The notes: generated by a model not told the origin, from the letters alone. DNA of 6,282 bases from JBCCRH01 sp039208045 (GCA_039208045.1 JBCCRH010000369.1:1-6282); one strand, 5' to 3'. Positions 1-5,989 are shown, counted from the first letter of the stretch. A program made the numbers and translations.

Positions 1-450
1 CCCAAGTGGCCTAGCAAACCACTTTTCTATGTCTGCGCGCCTTCAGTAACAGACCCTAGCGTTGCACCAGAAGGCTGTGAAAATGTGTTCATCCTCATCC
101 CCCTCGCACCCGACTTGGAAGACACTGATGAGTTACGCGAACGCTATTTTAACATTGTAATGGACCGCTTCGAAAATCTAACCGGCCAAGAAATTCGTAA
201 GCATATCATATACAAGCGTTCTTTTGCACACAGAGACTTCAAAGAAGATTACCACGCCTTTAAAGGCAACGCCTACGGCTTAGCCAATACCCTAATGCAA
301 ACCGCCTTCCTAAAACCAAAACTGCGGAGCAAAAAGGTCAAAAACCTCTTTTACACCGGACAACTCACAACCCCAGGCCCCGGCGTACCGCCTTCACTAA
401 TTTCAGGACAGGTCGTCGCCAATGAAGTACAGAAGATATATAGCAATTAA
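1..450 (+). CDS. crtI: Phytoene desaturase CrtI, C-terminal part (5' end outside the window)
   Basis: The reading frame is open from base 1 to the TAA at 448-450, giving the last 149 residues of a protein whose family is usually about 490-500 residues. CrtI is an FAD-dependent membrane-associated desaturase that converts phytoene stepwise towards lycopene. Visible family signatures are the strand-rich stretch LFYVCAPSVTDPSVAPEG near the start of the fragment, followed by ENVFILIPLAP, and the C-terminal FAD-binding segment YTGQLTTPGPGVPPSLISGQ at about fragment residues 118-137. It is immediately followed by crtB after 39 bp with no promoter visible between them, so the two are probably cotranscribed. 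An internal GTG at 85 could open a shorter frame, but the homologous sequence continues upstream of it through base 1, so this is a truncated gene, not a short protein. The number of desaturation steps (lycopene or further) cannot be read from this fragment. Confidence 0.95.
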   Translation, partial: PKWPSKPLFYVCAPSVTDPSVAPEGCENVFILIPLAPDLEDTDELRERYFNIVMDRFENLTGQEIRKHIIYKRSFAHRDFKEDYHAFKGNAYGLANTLMQTAFLKPKLRSKKVKNLFYTGQLTTPGPGVPPSLISGQVVANEVQKIYSN

Positions 451-489
451 GCAACACAGAAAGACAAGCCAATAAATCGTTACTAGACC

Positions 490-1326
490 ATGTTAGCATT
501 GTATGACAAAACCTGTATGGAGTGCAGCAAATTGATTACCAACCGCTACAGCACCTCCTTTTCTTTAGGTATTCGCGTTTTTGACAAACGACTCAGAGCC
601 CCGATCTATGCAGTCTACGGATTTGTGCGATTTGCCGATGAGATAGTGGATACCTTTCACGACTACCCCAAGGCAGAGTTATTACAACGATTTCGAGAAG
701 ATACCTATCGAGCGATTGAAGAGCGAATCAGTTTGAATCCAGTATTGCAAGCATTTCAGCAGACCGTTCACAAATACAGCATCGAGCGCGAGCTAATCGA
801 TGCCTTCCTCGACAGTATGGAGATGGACTTACATTTTCATAAGTACGAGGACAGCCTGTACAAAAAATATATCTACGGCTCTGCCGAAGTAGTGGGCCTC
901 ATGTGCTTGCGTGTATTCTGTGAAGGCAACGACGAAGAATACCAGCGCCTCAAGGCACCGGCATGCAGCTTGGGCTCGGCCTTCCAAAAAATTAACTTCC
1001 TCCGCGATATGAAAAGCGATTTTGACGATCGCGGCCGAGTATATTTCCCAGGGGTCGACTTCACGCGATTCACGAATGAGGATAAATTAATGATCGAAGC
1101 GGATATCAAAAAAGACTTCGACGATGCCTACAAAGGGATTATTCAACTACCAAAAGGAGCGCGGTTTGGCGTATACTTAGCTTATGTATACTACACAAGC
1201 CTGTTTCAAAAAATCAAGAATGCACCAGCCACGCTTGTCCAACAGGAGCGCATTCGCGTAAATGATGGCCGTAAAGTCTATCTGTTATTCCGATCAGCTG
1301 TTGTCAATCGATTTAATCTATTATGA
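490..1326 (+). CDS. crtB: Phytoene synthase CrtB (squalene/phytoene synthase family)
   Basis: This 278-residue protein is the usual length for bacterial CrtB. The family condenses two geranylgeranyl diphosphates head-to-head to phytoene, the first committed carotenoid step. Both Mg2+/diphosphate-binding aspartate motifs are present: DEIVD at residues 50-54, and NFLRDMKSDFDDRGRVYFP from residue 169, with D173 and D177 in the second DxxxD. The substrate-pocket segment YIYGSAEVVGLMCL lies at 127-140 between them. The N-terminal SxSFSLGIRVF segment (from residue 21) is also typical. The ATG at 490 gives a normal N-terminus; no Shine-Dalgarno is seen, as is common in Bacteroidota. The TGA stop overlaps the crtY ATG as ATGA at 1323-1326, indicating translational coupling. 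A squalene synthase-like activity is the main alternative, but the crtI and crtY neighbours make it unlikely. Confidence 0.96.
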   Translation: MLALYDKTCMECSKLITNRYSTSFSLGIRVFDKRLRAPIYAVYGFVRFADEIVDTFHDYPKAELLQRFREDTYRAIEERISLNPVLQAFQQTVHKYSIERELIDAFLDSMEMDLHFHKYEDSLYKKYIYGSAEVVGLMCLRVFCEGNDEEYQRLKAPACSLGSAFQKINFLRDMKSDFDDRGRVYFPGVDFTRFTNEDKLMIEADIKKDFDDAYKGIIQLPKGARFGVYLAYVYYTSLFQKIKNAPATLVQQERIRVNDGRKVYLLFRSAVVNRFNLL

Positions 1327-2180
1327 TAAAAGCTCAAAAGCTCCAACTTGCACAGCAAAGTAACTACAGCGCCCTAAAATGGGTACTCGTTGCTTTGCCC
1401 ATTCTTTTGGTTAGCATTCTCTGGCTGACTGATACGGTAAAAGTAGGGCAACTAGTGACAGAAGTATACCAAGTAAAGCTGCTCAGTTGGTTGGAGTCGC
1501 CCTACACGTATTTTTACTTGCATATTTTCACCTTTGTCCCTGTTTTTGCTTTAAGCTTTGATAAAAATGTGCATTACTATACCGAGTGGAAATACTTGTT
1601 GCCTGCCATAGCAATCGTTGGAGGTATCTTTATCGCATGGGATGTATTCTTTGCCGCTCAGGAGGTGTGGGGTTTTAATGAAAAATACCTCTCTGGCTGG
1701 TTTGCCTTCGGCTTACCTGTAGAAGAATGGCTGTTTTTTTTCACTGTACCCTTTGCGTGCGTATTCATTTACGAGTGCCTTAATTTTTACATAAAACAGG
1801 ATGTCCTTGCGCCCATTGAACAGCCCCTTACGATTAGCCTAATCACTATCTTCCTTCTGGTAGGATTCGCCTTTTGGGGCAACATCTACACCTGCACCAC
1901 TTTTCTACTATCAGGTTTCTTTTTGTTGTATCATTATCTATTTCTAGATGGTCGCTACCGTGGCCGCTTTTATTTATCGTACTTAGTGAGTTGGCTTCCC
2001 TTCATGCTCGTAAACGGCGTCCTAACGGGGGGCTACACTAACGAACCTATCGTAATTTACAATCCCGAAGAGTTCTTAGGCATCCGACTAACTTCTGTTC
2101 CATTAGATGACTCTGTATATTCCTTTTTACTTCTATTTGGGACGGTTACGCTATTCGAATACTTCCGAAAGCGCACTTAG
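1323..2180 (+). CDS. crtY: Fused CrtYcd-type lycopene beta-cyclase (CrtYm-like) with N-terminal extension
   Basis: This integral membrane protein of 285 residues has two tandem lycopene-cyclase domains, the fused form of the heterodimeric CrtYc/CrtYd cyclases. The first repeat has the signature PVEEW at residues 132-136 followed by the hydrophobic LFFFTVPFACVFIYECL. The second has PLDDSVY at 260-266, equivalent to the usual PxE(E/D) motif, followed by a hydrophobic helix and LFEYFR. Acidic residues in these motifs are considered catalytic in the family; here the second motif has Asp-Asp in place of Glu-Asp. The canonical first domain appears to begin near residue 61 (YTYFYLHIFTFVPVFALSFD), so about 60 residues, including a predicted helix near 19-35, look additional. 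The ATG overlapping the crtB stop supports this long start. Relatives in Bacteroidota include monocyclases that make gamma-carotene-type products, but mono- versus bicyclic activity cannot be decided from sequence. Confidence 0.92.
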   Translation: MIKAQKLQLAQQSNYSALKWVLVALPILLVSILWLTDTVKVGQLVTEVYQVKLLSWLESPYTYFYLHIFTFVPVFALSFDKNVHYYTEWKYLLPAIAIVGGIFIAWDVFFAAQEVWGFNEKYLSGWFAFGLPVEEWLFFFTVPFACVFIYECLNFYIKQDVLAPIEQPLTISLITIFLLVGFAFWGNIYTCTTFLLSGFFLLYHYLFLDGRYRGRFYLSYLVSWLPFMLVNGVLTGGYTNEPIVIYNPEEFLGIRLTSVPLDDSVYSFLLLFGTVTLFEYFRKRT

Positions 2181-2201
2181 GATTTGCGATCCGATCGCAA
2201 A
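2180..2201. repeat. Short nested palindrome between crtY and the small membrane gene
   Basis: Two overlapping inverted repeats fill most of the 35 bp between the genes. GGATTTGCGATCC (2180-2192) is a near-palindrome needing one G-U pair, and TTTGCGA at 2183-2189 pairs with TCGCAAA at 2195-2201. The first resembles the CGGATTTGCAATCCG core of the hairpin at 3621-3635, so it may be a copy of the same small palindromic repeat. An A-tract, not a T-tract, follows on the + strand, so it is not a standard intrinsic terminator. It could protect or modulate the mRNA between the two genes, but no role is shown. Confidence 0.5.
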
Positions 2202-2215
2202 AAAACTTGCTAGTA

Positions 2216-2458
2216 ATGCCAGAATTAAATAGTTTGCCAGTATCAAATGATCAAACTATGGCAGACAATACACAGCAAAAAGCGCCCAATAGCATGCTCG
2301 CATGGATTATTTCCTTCGTGCTTACCGTTTTGGCATACTTCGCCATCCTTCAGTTTTGGCGCCCCGATTCATTATTAGCCCGTATACTTATTATTTTGGT
2401 GCTATCGTATGGTTTTCGGTACTTAGTAGATAACACCTTGCCCAGAAAGACAAATTGA
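2216..2458 (+). CDS. Small two-helix membrane protein of unknown function
   Basis: I do not recognise this protein. It has 80 residues from the ATG at 2216. The first part is polar and Gln/Asn-rich. Two hydrophobic segments follow, approximately MLAWIISFVLTVLAYFAILQF and LLARILIILVLSYGFRYLV, joined by a short WRPDS turn, with a basic end (RKTN). This predicts a membrane hairpin. Starts in the same frame are TTG 2207, ATG 2216 and ATG 2258 (66 residues, starting MADNTQQK). None has a Shine-Dalgarno; 2216 is chosen for its closeness to crtY and the A-rich sequence ahead of it, but 2258 is equally possible. It lies 35 bp after crtY on the same strand with no promoter seen, so it is probably the last gene of the crtI-crtB-crtY operon. 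A role in organising membrane carotenoid enzymes is possible but unsupported. Confidence 0.65.
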   Translation: MPELNSLPVSNDQTMADNTQQKAPNSMLAWIISFVLTVLAYFAILQFWRPDSLLARILIILVLSYGFRYLVDNTLPRKTN

Positions 2459-2520
2459 TGGAGCCCTCGCTTTTGAACCATATATAGTAGTGATAGGGTA
2501 TCGATCTTTTCCAGATTGTT

Positions 2521-2705
2521 TAGTAACAGCCAAAGAATAAGTTCCGCATTTTGGCAAGGGGATTTTGCTTTAAGACAAGGCGAAAAACGCAGACGATGCC
2601 CAGCATCCTGAGTAAGCTTTTGCCAGTGGCAAAAAGTGCGCTAACGCAGTATTAGGGCAAAAGAGCCAGCCATAAATCGAGAAGTTATTCTTTGACTGTT
2701 ACTTA
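2521..2705. repeat. Imperfect ~185-bp palindrome, MITE-like or structured-RNA element
   Basis: The outer arms 2521-2543 and 2682-2704 are inverted copies matching at about 20 of 23 positions (AGTAACAG...CAAAGAATAA against TTATTCTTTG...CTGTTACT). Pairing continues weakly inward for about 30 bases, for example ATTTTGC near 2562 against GCAAAAG near 2657. The centre contains two small perfect hairpins, GATGC-CCA-GCATC at 2595-2607 and TTTTGCC-AGT-GGCAAAA at 2618-2634. The whole element could fold into one long branched hairpin. No open frame of note and no clean target-site duplication are seen. It fills most of the 258 bp between the small membrane gene and crtA and ends 11 bp before the crtA start codon, so it would lie in or next to the crtA 5' leader. 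The layout fits a miniature inverted-repeat element or a dispersed Bacteroidota palindromic repeat. Confidence 0.65.
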
Positions 2706-2716
2706 GTTCTATCGCT

Positions 2717-3430
2717 ATGAATGAAATCACAACCATTACCTTTCTCAAATTCGCTGGGTTTAAGAACAAGAAATGGGCGTTCACTATGATGAACAAAGCG
2801 CACAAAGGCCTAGCTCAAGTTCCAGGGCAAATTTTTTACAAACTAATGGGTAGCGGCCGAGGCCATGGGTTCAACCCTCTTCCAGATTGGTCGACTTATA
2901 CCCTATTGCAGGTATGGGAAAATGAAGAACAAGCCAGCCAATTCTTGGCGCAATCCAACCTGATGGAGCAGTATAAAATGCATACGCTCAGACACTGGTC
3001 GCTATTTATGAAAACCGTAATGGCTAAAGGACAATGGTCAGGGCAAAATCCCTTCCGTAAAAGTAAAAGCCTCTCCGCTGAAATCCCCTACATCGGCGTC
3101 ATCACTCGTGCCACCATCAAGCCTCGGCAGCTCCTCAATTTTTGGCGCTACGTTCCCAACTCTATGAAGCCACTCTATCAAAACCCAGGACTACTATTCA
3201 CTAAAGGTATCGGAGAAGTCCCCATCCTACAAATGGCCACCTTCAGCCTATGGCAAAACAAAGAGGCACTGATGCAATTCGCCTACCACAGCAAAGCACA
3301 CCGCACCGCCATCGAAAAAACCCGCACCCTAAACTGGTACAGCGAAGAACTTTTTGCACGCTTCCAACTCTACCGGTACGAAGGAGATTGGGACGGCCTA
3401 TCTATTAACTTGGCGAAAAATCCTGGGTAA
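2717..3430 (+). CDS. crtA: CrtA-family carotenoid oxygenase (spheroidene monooxygenase-like; candidate carotenoid 2-hydroxylase)
   Basis: The 237-residue soluble protein matches the spheroidene monooxygenase family throughout. It carries the diagnostic MGSGRGHGFNPLPDW at 44-58 followed by TYTLLQVW, the central RATIKPRQLLNFWRYVP at 131-147, GIGEVPILQMATFSLW at 164-179, and the C-terminal WYSEELFARF at 207-216. In purple bacteria CrtA introduces the C-2 keto group of acyclic carotenoids. A CrtA relative in a myxol-producing marine flavobacterium acts as a carotenoid 2-hydroxylase. Given the CrtYcd-type cyclase next door, oxidation of the acyclic end of a monocyclic carotenoid is the best guess (inference). 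The ATG at 2717 gives the expected N-terminus; no Shine-Dalgarno is seen. The palindromic element ends just upstream, and no consensus promoter could be assigned, so whether it belongs to the crt operon or is transcribed separately is open. Confidence 0.9.
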   Translation: MNEITTITFLKFAGFKNKKWAFTMMNKAHKGLAQVPGQIFYKLMGSGRGHGFNPLPDWSTYTLLQVWENEEQASQFLAQSNLMEQYKMHTLRHWSLFMKTVMAKGQWSGQNPFRKSKSLSAEIPYIGVITRATIKPRQLLNFWRYVPNSMKPLYQNPGLLFTKGIGEVPILQMATFSLWQNKEALMQFAYHSKAHRTAIEKTRTLNWYSEELFARFQLYRYEGDWDGLSINLAKNPG

Positions 3431-3438
3431 TATCTTTG
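3410..3438 (+). promoter_or_regulatory. Weak candidate promoter overlapping the end of crtA
   Basis: TATCTTTG at 3431-3438 matches the Bacteroidota -7 consensus TAnnTTTG exactly and follows the crtA stop directly. The best -33 candidate is TTG at 3410-3412 with an 18-base spacer, shorter than the 20 bases of the ygiQ promoter. If active, it would start RNA near 3444 running through the C-rich intergenic stretch towards ygiQ. Chance occurrence is quite possible. Confidence 0.3.
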
Positions 3439-3618
3439 CTATCTGGGCAGCATTCACTGCTATCCGCTAAAAGTCAGCACCCTAGGCAGCTGTTCCATAT
3501 AGAGCTGGCTAGTCTTCGTTCTTCCACTCAGCCGTCACCAGCTCTTATTCCACAAGCCGCCCAGTGCACTGCCTACCGCTCCTATCAGTGCTGCGCCCTA
3601 CACACCCCACCCCGCCAG

Positions 3619-3637
3619 GTCGGATTTGCAATCCGAC
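3619..3637. repeat. Perfect REP-like hairpin, 8-bp arms
   Basis: GTCGGATT and AATCCGAC are exact inverted copies separated by TGC. The core CGGATTTGCAATCCG is shared, with one change, by the palindrome after crtY (2180-2193). A half-copy ATTTGCAATC occurs at 3658-3667, 34 bp further on, and overlaps the -33 element of the ygiQ promoter. Short palindromes with a GGATTTGCAATCC-like core resemble dispersed intergenic repeats of Bacteroidota. No T-tract follows, so it is not a classical terminator. Confidence 0.6.
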
Positions 3638-3658
3638 CCACGCCACCCACACCCCCCA

Positions 3659-3690
3659 TTTGCAATCTCCCCCTACCTACCGTACCTTTG
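3659..3690 (+). promoter_or_regulatory. Bacteroidota sigma-A-type promoter of ygiQ
   Basis: TTTG at 3659-3662 (-33 element), a 20-base spacer, and TACCTTTG at 3683-3690 (-7 element) match the phylum's TTTG-N19/20-TAnnTTTG consensus exactly. The following GCAGTC is the usual context just before the start site, so RNA should begin near 3695-3697, about 38 bases before the ygiQ ATG. The promoter makes any translation start upstream of about 3695 implausible for this transcript. Confidence 0.75.
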
Positions 3691-3733
3691 CAGTCTGAAA
3701 TCAAGAATAGCATTAGTAAGACTATATAGAACA

Positions 3734-5641
3734 ATGTTTGATAACCGACCAACAACAGATTGGCTGCCCACTACCAAAAAAGAGGTAGAACTATGCGGCT
3801 GGGAGGAACTAGACGTAGTGATTATCTCCGGCGACGCCTACGTAGACCACCCCGCTTTTGGCAATGCCGTGATTGGTCGAATCCTAGAGAGTGCAGGCCT
3901 CAAAGTAGCGATCGTTGCCCAGCCCAACTGGCAAGATGATCTAAGAGATTTCAAAAAACTAGGAAAACCACGCCTATTCTTTGGCATTACTTCAGGTTGC
4001 ATGGACTCCATGGTCAATCATTATACCGCTTCTAAACGGAAGCGTTCTACTGATGCCTATACTCCTGGCGGAACGGCCGGTTTTCGCCCCGACTATGCAG
4101 TAACTGTTTACTCCAAGATACTCAAGCAACTTTACCCCGATGTACCAGTGCTTATCGGCGGTATCGAAGCATCCCTACGTAGAGTGACACACTACGATTA
4201 CTGGGCGGATAAATTATTCCCCAACATTCTTACTATGAGTGGGGCAGATATGCTCGTATATGGAATGGGAGAAATGCCGCTGCGAGAACTGATACGCCTG
4301 TTGCAGAAAGGAGTGCCATTTGAATCTATTAGAACGATTCCCCAAACGGCCGTTTTGCAGCAGCAAGACGATAAACTAGCCAAGAACAAGAACTGGGAGG
4401 ACTTCTGGCTCAACTCTCATGAAAAGTGCCTGCGCGATAAGCTGGCCTTCGCAGCAAACTTTAAGCATATTGAGCAGGAATCTAACAAAGTAAAAGCAAG
4501 GCGATTGCTGCAAAAGATAGAGGACAAAGTGCTCATCATTAATCCACCCTACCCACCGATGACTGAAAAGCAAATCGATACATCCTTCGATTTGCCCTAC
4601 ACGCGTACGCCACATCCTAAATACCGCAAGCGAGGCTCTATCCCCGCCTACGAGATGATTCGATTCTCTGTAAATATGCATCGCGGTTGCTTTGGAGGGT
4701 GCAGCTTTTGTACGATCTCTGCACATCAGGGAAAGTTCATTGCAAGCCGCAGTGAAAAATCCATTATGAAAGAAGTAGAGGCCATCACCCAAATGCCCGA
4801 CTTCAAGGGATATATCTCTGATCTAGGAGGTCCTTCCGCCAATATGTATCGCATGAAGGGGAAAGTTCAGGAAATTTGCGACCGTTGCGTCAGCCCTTCT
4901 TGTATTCACCCCGTAGTATGCAGCAACTTAGATACCAGCCACAAGGCACTAACTAATATTTACCAAAAGGTAGATCAACACCCAGAGGTGAAAAAAGCAT
5001 TCGTCAGTAGCGGTATCCGCTATGATCTCTTGGTAGATGATTATAATAAGGAGCACGATGACTCAATAGACGAGTATATGGAGCAACTCGTGACACGCCA
5101 TGTTTGCGGAAGATTAAAAGTGGCTCCAGAACACACTTCCGATAATACGCTAAAAGTAATGCGGAAGCCTTCTTTCAAGCACTTTCATAGTTTTAAGAAG
5201 AAATACGATAAAATTAGTAAGAAGCACGATTTAAAGCAGCCCCTCATCCCGTACTTCATTTCCAGCCACCCAGGCTCGGAGTCAGAAGATATGGCTAACC
5301 TAGCTGCTGAGACTAAAGATATGGGCTTCAAGCTAGAGCAAGTACAGGATTTTACACCCACTCCAATGACAGTGGCTACCATTATATACTATACAGGGGT
5401 ACATCCGTACACCCTTCGGCCGGTATATACTGCTAAGACAAAGCGAGAAAAGAAACAGCAACATCTATTCTTCTTTTGGCACAAGCGGGAGAATCACCAT
5501 CAGATAAGAGAGAAACTCACCGAAATTGGACGGGAAGATTTGATCGAGAAATTGATAGCAGATAAAAAGAAATTTCAGAAAAAAGAATTCATCAAGAAAA
5601 AGAGAAGACGCAGTAGGGCACAGCGGAATAGACGCAAGTAG
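3734..5641 (+). CDS. ygiQ: YgiQ-family radical SAM protein
   Basis: This 635-residue protein has the three-part architecture of the family. An N-terminal YgiQ-type domain (about 5-290) begins with the hallmark DWLPTTKKEVELCGWEELDV and ISGDAYVDHPAFG, and includes GGIEASLRRVTHYDYW at 142-157. The radical SAM core has the 4Fe-4S cysteines C319, C323 and C326 in CFGGCSFC. The C-terminal DUF3362-type domain contains LEQVQDFTPTPMT near 534-546. It ends in a strongly basic Lys/Arg tail (KKKRRRSRAQRNRRK). The family generates a 5'-deoxyadenosyl radical from SAM; its substrate is unknown to me. The frame is open further upstream to an ATG at 3626, but that start lies before the promoter and adds 36 residues of Pro-rich sequence, while homology begins at FDNRPTTDW right after the ATG at 3734. 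It has its own promoter and appears unrelated to carotenoid synthesis. No key residue is missing. Confidence 0.95.
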   Translation: MFDNRPTTDWLPTTKKEVELCGWEELDVVIISGDAYVDHPAFGNAVIGRILESAGLKVAIVAQPNWQDDLRDFKKLGKPRLFFGITSGCMDSMVNHYTASKRKRSTDAYTPGGTAGFRPDYAVTVYSKILKQLYPDVPVLIGGIEASLRRVTHYDYWADKLFPNILTMSGADMLVYGMGEMPLRELIRLLQKGVPFESIRTIPQTAVLQQQDDKLAKNKNWEDFWLNSHEKCLRDKLAFAANFKHIEQESNKVKARRLLQKIEDKVLIINPPYPPMTEKQIDTSFDLPYTRTPHPKYRKRGSIPAYEMIRFSVNMHRGCFGGCSFCTISAHQGKFIASRSEKSIMKEVEAITQMPDFKGYISDLGGPSANMYRMKGKVQEICDRCVSPSCIHPVVCSNLDTSHKALTNIYQKVDQHPEVKKAFVSSGIRYDLLVDDYNKEHDDSIDEYMEQLVTRHVCGRLKVAPEHTSDNTLKVMRKPSFKHFHSFKKKYDKISKKHDLKQPLIPYFISSHPGSESEDMANLAAETKDMGFKLEQVQDFTPTPMTVATIIYYTGVHPYTLRPVYTAKTKREKKQQHLFFFWHKRENHHQIREKLTEIGREDLIEKLIADKKKFQKKEFIKKKRRRSRAQRNRRK

Positions 5642-5659
5642 CTGATTATTAGAGGCCAG

Positions 5660-5701
5660 CCATGGGGTTTTCCACAAATTGTGGATAAAAGCTAACCATG
5701 G
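5660..5701. repeat. Composite palindrome with two opposed DnaA-box-like nonamers
   Basis: CCATGG at both ends (5660-5665 and 5696-5701) and a perfect inner hairpin CCACA-AAT-TGTGG (5672-5684) form an interrupted stem, with TTTT/AAAA pairs between. Inside, TGTGGATAA (5680-5688) is the exact complement of the DnaA box TTATCCACA, and TTTTCCACA (5668-5676) fits the relaxed TTWTNCACA consensus in the opposite orientation, three bases apart. It starts 18 bp after the ygiQ stop. It may act as an end-of-transcript hairpin for ygiQ, although no T-tract follows, or as a DnaA-binding site. Either role is inference. Confidence 0.5.
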
Positions 5702-5737
5702 TGTGCAAAAATGTAGTTCCTTTTCTTTGAATACGGG

Positions 5738-5768
5738 TTGCGCCGCATACTAAAACCTTGTATCTTTA
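5738..5768 (+). promoter_or_regulatory. Candidate sigma-A-type promoter
   Basis: TTGCG at 5738-5742 and TATCTTTA at 5761-5768 are separated as in the ygiQ promoter (20 bases after TTG). The -7 element has A in place of the final G of TAnnTTTG. RNA would begin near 5774. No open frame or known RNA follows directly, so it may be an upstream (P1) promoter of the presumed stable-RNA operon, or may drive a small RNA in the AT-rich stretch. Confidence 0.5.
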
Positions 5769-5989
5769 CATTCGCGCCTTTTGAGAAACGAAGGCAAAGC
5801 CAAACAGGCAAAAATTCCATCCGAACAAGCAAATATTTTTTTATTTCTTTTTAGAAAGCTAAAAAGGTTTAAAATTCGCTCGCTCTGCTAGAATGGAAAT
5901 ATCTGTTTGAGAGCTTTTGAAAGGTTGACACATAATTTTTTGCTCGTAAAATGAGGTCTAAAAATTTATCAACTTTTTTTCTTGAAAAC
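5769..5989 (+). other. AT-rich non-coding stretch between two promoters, with an 8-bp hairpin
   Basis: No gene is seen here. The notable structure is a perfect inverted repeat CTTTTTAG-AAAG-CTAAAAAG at 5847-5866, preceded by an A/T run (5831-5850). A TTCCAT/ATGGAA pair flanks it more widely (5816-5821 and about 5893-5898). The segment just before the next promoter (5960-5989) has a long T-run and TTGAAAA, the kind of AT-rich upstream sequence often found before strong rRNA promoters. The hairpin lacks a following T-run on either strand, so a terminator is not supported. Confidence 0.5.

Larger units (their letters stand above)
3431..3733 (+). other. 303-bp C-rich intergenic region, no supported gene
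   Basis: This stretch separates crtA from ygiQ. Its composition is unlike its neighbours: from about 3560 to 3685 the + strand is dominated by C-runs such as CACACCCCACCCCGCC. A + strand frame over 3436-3729 has no family-like content and reads as low-complexity Ser/Pro/Gln/Cys peptide. Visible structures are a duplicated GCTATCYG (3438-3445 and 3459-3466), a 7-bp inverted repeat GAGCTGG/CCAGCTC (3502-3508 with 3538-3544, long loop), the decamer palindrome CAGTGCACTG near 3565-3575, the REP-like hairpin at 3619-3637 and the ygiQ promoter. No clear intrinsic terminator for crtA is seen. Confidence 0.6.

Noticed and set aside
873..1109. Minus-strand open frame inside crtB
   Set aside because: Shadow of a clearly conserved gene; no domain and no promoter.
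2682..2705. TATTCTTTG near 2687 as a crtA promoter
   Set aside because: It has three bases, not two, between TA and TTTG, and the match is explained by the inverted-repeat arm.
3436..3729. Open frame of 97 codons on the + strand between crtA and ygiQ
   Set aside because: Low-complexity Ser/Pro/Gln/Cys peptide without family features; it has a non-ATG start, lies in a C-rich stretch and runs through the ygiQ promoter and a hairpin.
3626..3733. 36-residue N-terminal extension of YgiQ from the ATG at 3626
   Set aside because: It lies across the promoter at 3659-3690 and shows no YgiQ-like sequence; family homology starts right after the ATG at 3734.
4198..4792. Two overlapping minus-strand open frames inside ygiQ (4198-4413 and 4376-4792)
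   Set aside because: Both are antisense to the conserved YgiQ coding sequence, one of them across the radical SAM cysteine motif; their peptides show no family pattern.
5185..5677. Minus-strand open frames at 5185-5382 and 5465-5677
   Set aside because: Antisense to the 3' end of ygiQ; the Phe/Leu-rich peptides come from its Lys-rich codons read backwards.
5847..5866. CTTTTTAG-AAAG-CTAAAAAG as an intrinsic terminator
   Set aside because: The stem is A/T-rich and no T-run follows on either strand; kept only as a hairpin inside the AT-rich region.
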